Of a DNA stretch of 64,000 nucleotides, positions 1-9,343 are shown one piece after another. Within the stretch, counting starts at the first letter, position 1. Each line of letters starts with the position of its first letter. The DNA comes from Streptomyces sp. NBC_01723. GTDB lineage: Bacteria > Actinomycetota > Actinomycetes > Streptomycetales > Streptomycetaceae. The position numbers and the translations under genes were made by a program. The notes beneath the pieces are model-generated. The model was not told the DNA's origin. It searched no databases and was given only the letters and a program-made list of their open reading frames with translations. The stretch is from positions 2,530,001 through 2,594,000 of the forward strand of contig NZ_CP109171.1 in NCBI RefSeq assembly GCF_036246005.1. Direction: 5' to 3'.

Positions 1-2
1 TG

Positions 3-239
3 CTCCCGGACGGCGGCCAGGTGGCCCTCTTCCGGGACCGGGAGGGCGGGCTGTACGCCATCGACAACCGGGACCCGTTCACCGGCGCCGCGGTCCTCTC
101 CCGCGGCCTGACCGGCACCCACCAGGGCCGCCCGTTCGTCGCCTCCCCGCTGCTCAAGCAGCGCTTCGACCTCAGCACCGGGGAGTGCCTGGACGACGAG
201 GCGGTACGGGTGGCGGTGTACGAGGTGAAGGCGGCCTGA
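3..239 (+). CDS. nirD: Nitrite reductase small subunit NirD, C-terminal part
   Basis: The reading frame is open from the window edge and ends at a TGA after 79 visible codons; the true start lies upstream. The sequence (ALFRDREGGLYAIDNRDPF, then GRPFVASPLLKQRFDL and GECL) is the Rieske-like beta-sandwich of the small subunit of assimilatory NAD(P)H nitrite reductase, which reduces nitrite to ammonium with the large subunit NirB. As is usual for NirD, the visible part has no Cys-x-His cluster ligands, so it probably does not bind a 2Fe-2S centre. nirB would be expected just upstream, outside the window. Confidence 0.85.
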   Translation, partial: LPDGGQVALFRDREGGLYAIDNRDPFTGAAVLSRGLTGTHQGRPFVASPLLKQRFDLSTGECLDDEAVRVAVYEVKAA

Positions 240-259
240 GTCGGCCTGCGTCCGCAACG

Positions 260-292
260 TTCTTGACCGTTCGTTCCAGATGGATCTAGGCT
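260..292 (+). promoter_or_regulatory. tetR-type gene promoter with putative autoregulatory operator
   Basis: TTGACC (263-268) and TAGGCT (287-292) are separated by 18 bp and place transcription initiation at about 299-300, on the GTG start codon, so the mRNA is probably leaderless. The 14-mer TTCTTGACCGTTCG (260-273) overlaps the -35 box and occurs again in inverted orientation at 951-964, in front of the next gene. This makes it a likely binding site of the regulator encoded here. The assignment is inferred from sequence pattern only. Confidence 0.6.
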
Positions 293-299
293 GCGACAC

Positions 300-884
300 G
301 TGGCCAGGACCAAGGAGTTCGATCCGGACGCCGCGCTGCGGGCAGCCCTGGAGCTGTTCTGGGAGCGCGGCTACGAGGGGACGTCGATGTCCGACCTCGT
401 GGAGCGTCTCGGCGTCGGACGCGCCAGCATCTACGCGACCTTCGGCAACAAGCGCGAGCTGTACCTGAAGGCGCTGGCGCGGTACGAGGAGGGGCTGCTG
501 CCGGATCTGCTGGCGGACCTGTCCCGGCCGGGCGCCGCCCTGCCGGGCGTCCGGTCCCTGGTGCGGCGCTACGCCGCCGAGGCGACCGCCGGCGAACTGC
601 GCCTGCGCGGCTGTTTCGTCACCAACACCGCCGCCGAGCTGGCCCCGCACGACCCGGTCGCCGCGCGGCGGGTCGAGCGCAACTGGGACCAGCTGGAGAC
701 CGTGCTGCACTCGACGCTGACCCGGGCCGCGGCCCAGGGCGAACTGCCCGCCGGCCGCGACCCGCTCACCCTCGCCCGCATGCTGCTGGTGCTGCTGCAG
801 GGCATGCGGGTGGTGGGGAAGGCGTCGGCGGACCCGGCCAGGCTGCGGGACGCGGCGGAACAGGCACTCGCGCTGCTCGACTGA
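300..884 (+). CDS. TetR/AcrR family transcriptional regulator
   Basis: This 194-residue protein has the normal TetR length. Residues about 10-55 form the N-terminal DNA-binding domain (ALELFWERGYEGTSMSDL, then GVGRASIYATFGNKREL), and the rest is a helical ligand-binding and dimerisation domain with LLQGMRVVGKA near the end. The GTG at 300 is preferred because the promoter puts +1 there and the HTH begins at the usual distance. It lies 93 bp upstream of an SDR gene on the same strand. The shared operator-like 14-mer at both promoters suggests that it represses itself and the SDR gene. The ligand is unknown. Confidence 0.88.
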   Translation: MARTKEFDPDAALRAALELFWERGYEGTSMSDLVERLGVGRASIYATFGNKRELYLKALARYEEGLLPDLLADLSRPGAALPGVRSLVRRYAAEATAGELRLRGCFVTNTAAELAPHDPVAARRVERNWDQLETVLHSTLTRAAAQGELPAGRDPLTLARMLLVLLQGMRVVGKASADPARLRDAAEQALALLD

Positions 885-940
885 GAACCCGCGACAGCAC
901 CTTCCCCGCGACGGGGACCTTCCGCGCGCTCTCACACCTC

Positions 941-973
941 CATACTGAACCGAACGGTCAAGAAAAAGAGGAG
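941..973 (+). promoter_or_regulatory. SDR gene promoter, operator and ribosome binding site
   Basis: A -10-like CATACT (941-946) is followed by CGAACGGTCAAGAA (951-964), the exact reverse complement of the 14-mer in the tetR promoter. The site would cover the transcription start, a typical repressor position. The strong ribosome binding site AGAGGAG (967-973) sits 4 bases before the ATG at 978. No convincing -35 box is visible. Confidence 0.55.
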
Positions 974-977
974 ATTC

Positions 978-1745
978 ATGACCACCCAGCGCTTCACCGA
1001 CAGGACCGCCCTCGTCACCGGCGCGGGCTCCGGCATCGGCCGGGCCGTCGCCCTCGCCCTCGCCGCCGAGGGCGCGAACGTCGTCGTCGCCGGACGCGGG
1101 CGGGAACCGCTCGACGAGACGGTGGCCCTGATCGAGGCGGCGGGCGGCAAGGCGCTGGCCGTCACCGCCGACGTCTCCCGCCCCGACGACGTACGCGCCG
1201 TCGTGGACGCCGCCGTCGACCACTTCGGCTCCCTGGACGTGGCAGTCAACAACGCCGGCGTCTTCCGCGGCGGAGTCCCCCTGGCCGACCTGCCCGAGGC
1301 GGACTGGCACGCGCAGCTCGACATCAACGTCACCGGCGTCTTCCTCGCCCTCGCGGCCGAGGTGCGGCAGATGCGCGCCCAGCCGCGCGGCGGGGCCATC
1401 GTGAACATCGCCTCCACCTTCGGCGCGCACAAGCGCAGCCCGGGCGCCGCGGCCTACGCCGCCACGAAGGCGGCCGTCTCGGCACTGACCCGGGGCGCCG
1501 CCATCGACCACATCGCCGACGGCGTCCGCATCAACGCCGTCAGCCCCGGCGCCACGGCGACCTCGATGTCCCTGCGCCCCGGGGAGACGGAGGAGGGCCG
1601 GGCCGAGCGCATGCGGGGCGAGACACCGCTCGGCCGGGTCTCGTCGGTGGCGGAGGTCGCGGCGGCGGTGCTGTACCTGGCGTCGGACGACGCGGCGTCG
1701 GTGGTGGGCACGGACCTGGTGGTGGACGGCGGCCAGACGGCCTGA
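978..1745 (+). CDS. Short-chain dehydrogenase/reductase (classical SDR)
   Basis: This 255-residue NAD(P)-dependent oxidoreductase has the classical SDR fold. The cofactor loop TGAGSGIG is at residues 14-21, NNAG at 91-94, catalytic Ser146 in NIASTFG, and Tyr160/Lys164 in YAATK. The C-terminal SDDAASVVGTDLVVDGGQ is also typical. The substrate cannot be told from sequence. It is downstream of the TetR gene and shares its operator sequence, so it is probably the regulator's target and may act on the inducer. Confidence 0.9.
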   Translation: MTTQRFTDRTALVTGAGSGIGRAVALALAAEGANVVVAGRGREPLDETVALIEAAGGKALAVTADVSRPDDVRAVVDAAVDHFGSLDVAVNNAGVFRGGVPLADLPEADWHAQLDINVTGVFLALAAEVRQMRAQPRGGAIVNIASTFGAHKRSPGAAAYAATKAAVSALTRGAAIDHIADGVRINAVSPGATATSMSLRPGETEEGRAERMRGETPLGRVSSVAEVAAAVLYLASDDAASVVGTDLVVDGGQTA

Positions 1746-1873
1746 GCCGCCCGCGTGCCGCCCGCACGTCATAAGTTGTCCATGGCCCGTCAATCAGGCC
1801 GCCCTAGGGTCCGTGACCGCACGCTCCCGTCGCCGTCCGGCGGCGGGAGAGGCCATGACACCCGGAGGCAGCA

Positions 1874-3028
1874 GTGGATCGTCGTACCCTCCTGCGCACG
1901 GCCGTCGTCGGCGGCTCGGCCGTTCTCGGCGGAACCCTGTGGCGCGGTGCCGCGTACGCCGCCCCCGCCCAGCCCGGCAGCGGACCGTACGGGGCGCTCG
2001 GCTCACCCGACGCCAACGGCCTCCGCCTGCCCGCCGGCTTCACGAGCAGGGTGATCGCCCGTTCCGGCCAGAAGGTGCCGGGCACCTCGTACACCTGGCA
2101 CGGCGCACCGGACGGCGGCGCCTGCTACCCGGACGGCTCCGGCTGGATCTACGTCTCCAACTCGGAGGTCAACCCCTCCGGCGGGGCGAGCGCGGTGCGG
2201 TTCTCCGCCACGGGCGCCGTCACCTCGGCGTACCGCGTGCTCTCCGGCACCCGCCAGAACTGCGCGGGCGGCCGGACGCCGTGGAACACCTGGCTGTCCT
2301 GCGAGGAGGTGGACCGCGGCTACGTGTACGAGACCGACCCGTGGGGCGTGAAGGCCGCGGTGCGGCGGGACGCCATGGGCCGCTTCAAGCACGAGGCGGC
2401 GGCGGCCGACCCGGTCCGCGAGGTGGTGTACCTGACGGAGGACGTCACCGACGGCTGCTTCTACCGCTTCCGCCCGACCACCTGGGGCGACCTGTCCTCC
2501 GGCACGCTGGAGGTGCTGGTGGCGGGCTCGGCCACCAGCGGACCGGTGACCTGGGCGCGGGTCCCCGACCCCTCCGGTGCCACCGCGACCCGCAACCAGG
2601 TCTCCGGCGCCAAGCGCTTCAACGGCGGCGAGGGCTGCTACTACGCGGACGACACCTGCTGGTTCACCACCAAGGGCGACAACCGCGTCTGGCAGTACGA
2701 CGCGGCCGGGCAGACCGTCGAACTGGCCTACGACGACTCCCTGGTGACGTCCGGCGGGGCCCCGCTGACCGGCGTCGACAATGTCACCGGCAGCTCCTCC
2801 GGCGACCTGTTCGTCGCGGAGGACGGCGGCAACATGGAGATCTGCGTGATCACTCCGAACGACGTCGTCGCCCCCTTCCTGCGTATCGACGGGCAGTCCG
2901 GCTCGGAGATCACCGGGCCGGCGTTCTCACCCGACGGCACCCGGCTGTACTTCTCCAGCCAGCGGGGCACGAGCGGGAGTTCGTCCGGCGGGATCACCTA
3001 CGAGGTGCGCGGGCCGTTCCGGAGCTAG
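1874..3028 (+). CDS. Tat-exported PhoX-like (DUF839) protein
   Basis: The 384-residue product begins with a twin-arginine signal (DRRTLLRTAVVGGSAVLGG) ending near AAYAAP, so it is exported folded, probably with cofactor. The body reads like the PhoX/DUF839 beta-propeller family: WIYVSNSEV, then NTWLSCEEV, FNGGEGCYY, LFVAEDGGNMEICV and FSPDGTRLYFSSQ. PhoX enzymes are calcium/iron alkaline phosphatases, but many DUF839 proteins are uncharacterised, so phosphatase activity is only possible. The GTG at 1874 is preceded by GGAGG (1864-1868). Its stop shares the tetranucleotide CTAG with the stop of the convergent gene. I saw no clear PHO box upstream. Confidence 0.75.
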   Translation: MDRRTLLRTAVVGGSAVLGGTLWRGAAYAAPAQPGSGPYGALGSPDANGLRLPAGFTSRVIARSGQKVPGTSYTWHGAPDGGACYPDGSGWIYVSNSEVNPSGGASAVRFSATGAVTSAYRVLSGTRQNCAGGRTPWNTWLSCEEVDRGYVYETDPWGVKAAVRRDAMGRFKHEAAAADPVREVVYLTEDVTDGCFYRFRPTTWGDLSSGTLEVLVAGSATSGPVTWARVPDPSGATATRNQVSGAKRFNGGEGCYYADDTCWFTTKGDNRVWQYDAAGQTVELAYDDSLVTSGGAPLTGVDNVTGSSSGDLFVAEDGGNMEICVITPNDVVAPFLRIDGQSGSEITGPAFSPDGTRLYFSSQRGTSGSSSGGITYEVRGPFRS

Positions 3029-3963
3029 TCCAGGCCCCGCAGGGCCTCGTACGTGACCCCCGTCAGCCGTTCGGAGGCGGCCCACAGCCGCTCCCCCATC
3101 GCGTCGTCGAGGGTCCAGGGCGCCCGCCGGGACGGCGCGGGCGCCCCGCGCCACATCGCGAAGGACGGGCCGGTGAAGGAGTCGGACGGGACGCCGGGGG
3201 CGGTCGCCGCGTACAGGACGGGCAGCGCGCCCGCCTCCGCGGGCTGGGCGACGACCCGGGCGGCCAGCCCCATCAGCCGGGTCGCCAGCCGGCGCCCCTC
3301 GGCGCGCGGTCCCGCGGTCATGAGGTTGGTGCGCGCGTATCCCGGGTGGGCGGCGACCGCGCGCACGTCCCAGGCGTCGTCGCGGGCCGCGAGGCGGCGG
3401 GCCAGTTCGTGGGTGAAGAGCAGGTTGGCCGATTTCGAGCGGCCGTAGGCGGTCCAACGCCCGTACCGACGCACGCTGTTCAGGTCGCGCGGATCGACTT
3501 TGCCCAGCGCGTGCAGGAAGCTGGAGACGGTCACGACCCGCGCGCCCGGGGTGGCGAGCAGGGTGGGCAGCAGCAGCCCGGTGAGGGCGAAGTGGCCCAG
3601 GTGGTTGACGCCGAACTGGGTCTCGAAGCCGTCCGTCGTCGTCCCGTGCGGCAGCGCCATCACCCCGGCGTTGTTGACGAGCAGGTCGAGCCGCTCGTAC
3701 GGCAGCCCGTACGCGAACTCGCGGATGCCCGCCAGGTCCCCGAGGTCCAGCCGCCCCGGCTCCACCGCGACCTCCGGCACCTCCGCGAGCAGGCGCTCCA
3801 CGGCCGCGCTCCCCCGCTCCTCGCTGCGGCAGGCGAGCACCACGCGCGCCCCCTTGCGCGCCAGTTCCCGGGCGACCACGTAGCCGAGGCCGCTGTTGGC
3901 TCCGGTGACGACGGCGACCCGCCCGTCCAGGCCGGGGATGTCGCCCGTGTTCCAGCCGGTCAT
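3025..3963 (-). CDS. SDR family oxidoreductase, retinol dehydrogenase-like
   Basis: This 312-residue extended-length SDR has TGANSGLG at residues 20-27, the signature LLVNNAGVM, and the catalytic YGRSK. Its length and the motifs LACRSEERG and HLGHFALTGLL resemble the retinol dehydrogenase/WW-domain-oxidoreductase-like branch that is common and mostly uncharacterised in actinomycetes. The ATG start at 3963 is immediately before the conserved WNTGDIPGLDGRVAVVTG region. The gene is convergent with the PhoX-like gene and overlaps it by 4 bp, so there is no room between them for a dedicated terminator. The substrate is unknown. Confidence 0.87.
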   Translation of the reverse strand: MTGWNTGDIPGLDGRVAVVTGANSGLGYVVARELARKGARVVLACRSEERGSAAVERLLAEVPEVAVEPGRLDLGDLAGIREFAYGLPYERLDLLVNNAGVMALPHGTTTDGFETQFGVNHLGHFALTGLLLPTLLATPGARVVTVSSFLHALGKVDPRDLNSVRRYGRWTAYGRSKSANLLFTHELARRLAARDDAWDVRAVAAHPGYARTNLMTAGPRAEGRRLATRLMGLAARVVAQPAEAGALPVLYAATAPGVPSDSFTGPSFAMWRGAPAPSRRAPWTLDDAMGERLWAASERLTGVTYEALRGLD

Positions 3964-4118
3964 CAGCGGCTCCTTCCCTGCTCCGGACCCGTCTCACCGT
4001 ACGCGCCCCACGGCCCCGAACGGAGAGCTACCGTCCGGTCACGTCACGTTCGCGTCACGAGTCCTTCATATCGCCACCACATCTCCGGTACCTCAATAGC
4101 TTCGTCACCTCATATCCG

Positions 4119-4147
4119 CTCATCCACACCATTCCTCATCCACACCA
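4119..4147 (+). repeat. Short tandem direct repeat upstream of the Excalibur gene
   Basis: CTCATCCACACCA occurs at 4119-4131 and again at 4135-4147, a period of 16 bp. It lies in an unusually AT-rich, C-rich/G-poor intergenic stretch (about 4060-4150) just upstream of the Excalibur-domain gene. A promoter or regulator-binding role is possible but unproven. Confidence 0.5.
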
Positions 4148-4161
4148 CCCTGGGACTCCCG

Positions 4162-4629
4162 ATGAACCTGCTCCGCAAGCCCGCCGCCGTGGCCGTCGCC
4201 GCGCTGGCCCTGGCCGCCCTGCCGGCCGCCGCCCAGGCGCACGACGGCACCCACCCGTTCAAGAACTGCACCGAGGCGTACGACAACGGGTACTCCAACA
4301 TCAAGGAGGGCGACCCGCACTACGGCGCGCACCTCGACCGCGACCAGGACGGCGTCGGCTGCGACAAGCCGCCCGCCGGCTTCGAGCCCGCCGACGACTC
4401 GGGTGACTCCGGCGACTCCGGAGAGAAGGCGACCGACGACAACGCGGGCACCGGCAGCGGCAAGGGCTCCGGCGGCGACCAGGCCGCCGGGCAGCAGGGC
4501 ACCGACCTGGCCGAGACCGGCGGCGACGACAGCACGCCCTACATCGCGGCGGGCGGCGCGATCGTCGTGCTGGCCGGCGGCGGACTGCTGCTGGCCGTCG
4601 GCAAGCGGCGCGGCAACGGCGCCGCCTGA
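4162..4629 (+). CDS. Secreted Excalibur-domain protein with LAETG sortase signal
   Basis: The product is 155 residues. A Sec signal peptide (MNLLRKPAAVAVAALALAAL, cleavage near AQAHD) is followed by an Excalibur calcium-binding module: FKNCTEAYDNGYSNI, with DRDQDGVGCDKP as the EF-hand-like DxDxDG loop and disulphide cysteine. A low-complexity Gly/Ser/Asp linker comes next, then LAETG, a hydrophobic helix and a basic KRR tail. LAxTG is the recognition motif of Streptomyces class E sortases, so the protein is probably linked to peptidoglycan. The ATG at 4162 fits the signal peptide; the frame stays open far upstream but that part is not a gene. The ribosome binding site is weak. Function beyond wall-anchored calcium binding is unknown. 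Confidence 0.87.
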   Translation: MNLLRKPAAVAVAALALAALPAAAQAHDGTHPFKNCTEAYDNGYSNIKEGDPHYGAHLDRDQDGVGCDKPPAGFEPADDSGDSGDSGEKATDDNAGTGSGKGSGGDQAAGQQGTDLAETGGDDSTPYIAAGGAIVVLAGGGLLLAVGKRRGNGAA

Positions 4630-4642
4630 CCCGCGTACCGGA

Positions 4643-4679
4643 GCCGGAGCCCCCGCCCGTTCAGCGGCGGGGCTCCGGC
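4643..4679. terminator. Convergent bidirectional terminator hairpin
   Basis: The arms GCCGGAGCCCC and GGGGCTCCGGC, with inner GCC/GGC pairs and one bulged C, form a strong stem over about 4643-4679. It lies between the Excalibur gene and the convergent acyltransferase gene, whose stop codon is within the stem-loop. It probably serves both transcripts. Confidence 0.6.
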
Positions 4680-5869
4680 GTCTTCAGACTGAAGGCGGCG
4701 CTGCTCAGCCAGCGCCGCGCGGCCCGGGCGACCGGGCGCTCCACGAACCGCTGCACGACGTACGACAGCGCGACCAGGGCGACGACGGTGATCCCGACCA
4801 CGGCCCACGGGTGGGCCCGGTCGCCGAAGCGGTGCAGGATGTTCACGCCGATGGCGTCGTGCAGCAGGTAGAGCGGGAAGGTCAGCGTGCCCGCGACGGT
4901 CAGCCCGCGCCAGCGGATCCACCGGGTCCAGCCGAGCGCGACCGCGGCGATCAGCAGGAAGAAGACCGTGATGACCAGGACCAGCCAGCCGCGCCACGGC
5001 GACCAGGAGTCCCAGTTCAGGCGGCCCCCGTCGGGTGTCAGCAGGTAGTGCAGCGCCACCAGCCACGACATGGCGACGATGCCCCAGAGCAGCGGCGTCG
5101 GCCGGTAGCGGTACATGAGGTAGAAGGCCATGCCCGCGATGAAGTACGGCGCGGAGGGCGGGTTGACCAGCAGCGTCAGCAAGCGGATGTCGGCACTGGG
5201 TGCCAGCACGGCGGCGACCGTCCAGAGCCCGCAGTAGATCACCACGCGCTGGTAGGTCAGGCCCTTCCACACCACGACCGCGAACGTGAGGTAGAAGCAC
5301 ATCTCCGGCCAGAGCGTCCAGTAGACCGAGTCGAGGTGCTCCACCCCGAGCGGGGTCTGGAGCATCGTCAGGTTGGCGAAGAGCACGCGCGGTGACGGGT
5401 GCCCGAACGGGTTGTCGGCGAAGAAGATCACGCACGCGGTGATCGCGACGGCCGCCCAGTACATCGGGTACAGCCGGGTGACGCGGGAGATGAAGAAGTC
5501 ACGCGGAGTGCGGCCCCACGCGCTCATGCAGATGACGAAACCGCTGATCAGGAAGAACAGCTCGACACCGAGCCGGCCGAAGGCGAAGTAGCCGTGCGCC
5601 ACCGGGAACACGTCCTCGACGGGGCGGTCCCAGATGGTCTGCATCGTGGACGGCGCCTGGCCGACGAAGTGGAAGAAGACCACGGCCAGGGCGGCCAGGA
5701 ACCGCAGTCCGTCCAGCGCGGCGAGCCGGTCCCTGCGGACGGGGGGACCGGCCTCGGGCACTCTCGCCTCGGCGGCGGTCCGGGGTCCCGGTACGCCGGA
5801 GGCGGTCTCGCCCCCACCGCCGTACGTGGCGGTCGTGCCGGCCGGTTCCCTGTGATCCGTCGAGGTCAT
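4661..5869 (-). CDS. Acyltransferase-3 (OafA/YrhL-like) membrane protein
   Basis: The product is about 402 residues from the ATG at 5869, the first start with a plausible upstream purine stretch; an in-frame ATG at 5917 would only add a poorly conserved tail. After a cytoplasmic N-terminus comes the family hallmark LAALDGLRFLAALAVVFFHF, then about ten membrane helices including GVELFFLISGFVICMSAW. These integral membrane enzymes move acyl groups onto extracytoplasmic sugars, lipids or peptidoglycan. The acceptor here is unknown, with no glycosyltransferase or exporter gene beside it. About 240 bp upstream, up to the ppdK terminator, holds no other gene. Confidence 0.87.
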   Translation of the reverse strand: MTSTDHREPAGTTATYGGGGETASGVPGPRTAAEARVPEAGPPVRRDRLAALDGLRFLAALAVVFFHFVGQAPSTMQTIWDRPVEDVFPVAHGYFAFGRLGVELFFLISGFVICMSAWGRTPRDFFISRVTRLYPMYWAAVAITACVIFFADNPFGHPSPRVLFANLTMLQTPLGVEHLDSVYWTLWPEMCFYLTFAVVVWKGLTYQRVVIYCGLWTVAAVLAPSADIRLLTLLVNPPSAPYFIAGMAFYLMYRYRPTPLLWGIVAMSWLVALHYLLTPDGGRLNWDSWSPWRGWLVLVITVFFLLIAAVALGWTRWIRWRGLTVAGTLTFPLYLLHDAIGVNILHRFGDRAHPWAVVGITVVALVALSYVVQRFVERPVARAARRWLSSAAFSLKTPEPRR

Positions 5870-5999
5870 CCAACCACCGTTCCGGTGTGGGCCGCTGTCC
5901 GCTGCCGGGGATCTCAAACTTCGCTGACAGCTTGCTGCTGCTCAACTCACAGGGATTCACACCATGGAACGCGTCACAAACACCGGGTGAACGCGGAGA

Positions 6000-6026
6000 G
6001 GCGGCACCCCCGCACAGGGTGCCGCC
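6000..6026 (-). terminator. ppdK terminator
   Basis: A perfect 10-bp inverted repeat, GGCGGCACCC (6000-6009) and GGGTGCCGCC (6017-6026), with a 7-base loop lies 84 bp past the ppdK stop codon. No strong T run follows, which is common in Streptomyces terminators. Confidence 0.7.
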
Positions 6027-6109
6027 TTCTCCCGTGGGCCGGAGCCGCCGCCGATCGGTGAGGGTGGTCGGGTGACAGACGGCGGCTCCGGGGTCTTCGT
6101 CCGGGTCGG

Positions 6110-8839
<2,730 letters not shown>

Positions 8840-9041
8840 GGGTCTCGACTCCTCGAGGACGCGGTGGCTGCCCTGACGGCGAGGAATCTACCCAGATCAA
8901 AGGCCCCTGGGTACGTCCACTTGTGCGTCATACGCCTGTAACCACCCGTCCGCCAGCGGATCGAAAGTCAAGGCTTGGCAAGCGACCGACCGCTTATGTT
9001 TTCACTTCTTGAACGGATGAACCTTCCAGGATCTAGCATTT

Positions 9042-9176
9042 CGCTCACATGAGCGGCAATCTCCACGTCTGAGTTCGATCGATGAACGATCAAGACGTGG
9101 CACTCAGTGCCACACCTTGGAGAAGTGGAGTCGGTCAAGATCCGCTCATCTGAGCGCCACCGCTATCAGAGGTGGC
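9042..9176. promoter_or_regulatory. Cluster of inverted repeats between ppdK and the sulfatase-like gene
   Basis: The 504 bp between ppdK and the next gene (8840-9343) hold no recognisable gene but several symmetric elements. CGCTCA-N2-TGAGCG occurs twice (9042-9055 and 9143-9156), 101 bp apart. Between them CCACGTCT (9063-9070) pairs with AGACGTGG (9093-9100) around a nested GATCG-N5-CGATC (9077-9091), followed directly by GGCACT-N-AGTGCC (9099-9111). GCCACC (9156-9161) and GGTGGC (9171-9176) follow. The region 8930-9060 is relatively AT-rich and probably carries both divergent promoters. Operator function or a structured RNA are both possible. Confidence 0.5.
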
Positions 9177-9343
9177 GAGAATCACGCTGCCACAGGCCGC
9201 GGTTTTTCACCATGCGGACGGGTGAACGGACGCATGGGCGCACGGGTGAACGGACCGCCCGCCACGGACGTACGTCACTGCGGCGGGTCCGGCCCCCTCG
9301 CCGGGCCCGCCGTCCACCGGGATTCGTACGGAAGGACCTCCGG

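Noticed and set aside
1813..4161. Long plus-strand open frame running into the Excalibur gene
   Set aside because: Upstream of 4162 it is Arg/Pro-rich low-complexity translation out of register with the PhoX-like gene and antisense to the SDR gene; only the part from the ATG at 4162 has a signal peptide and a recognisable domain.
9218..9255. Two GGGTGAACGG elements considered as PHO boxes before the phosphotransferase-like gene
   Set aside because: They contain GTTCACC on the minus strand, but the spacing of 24 bp does not match 11-bp PHO repeats and no third unit is present.
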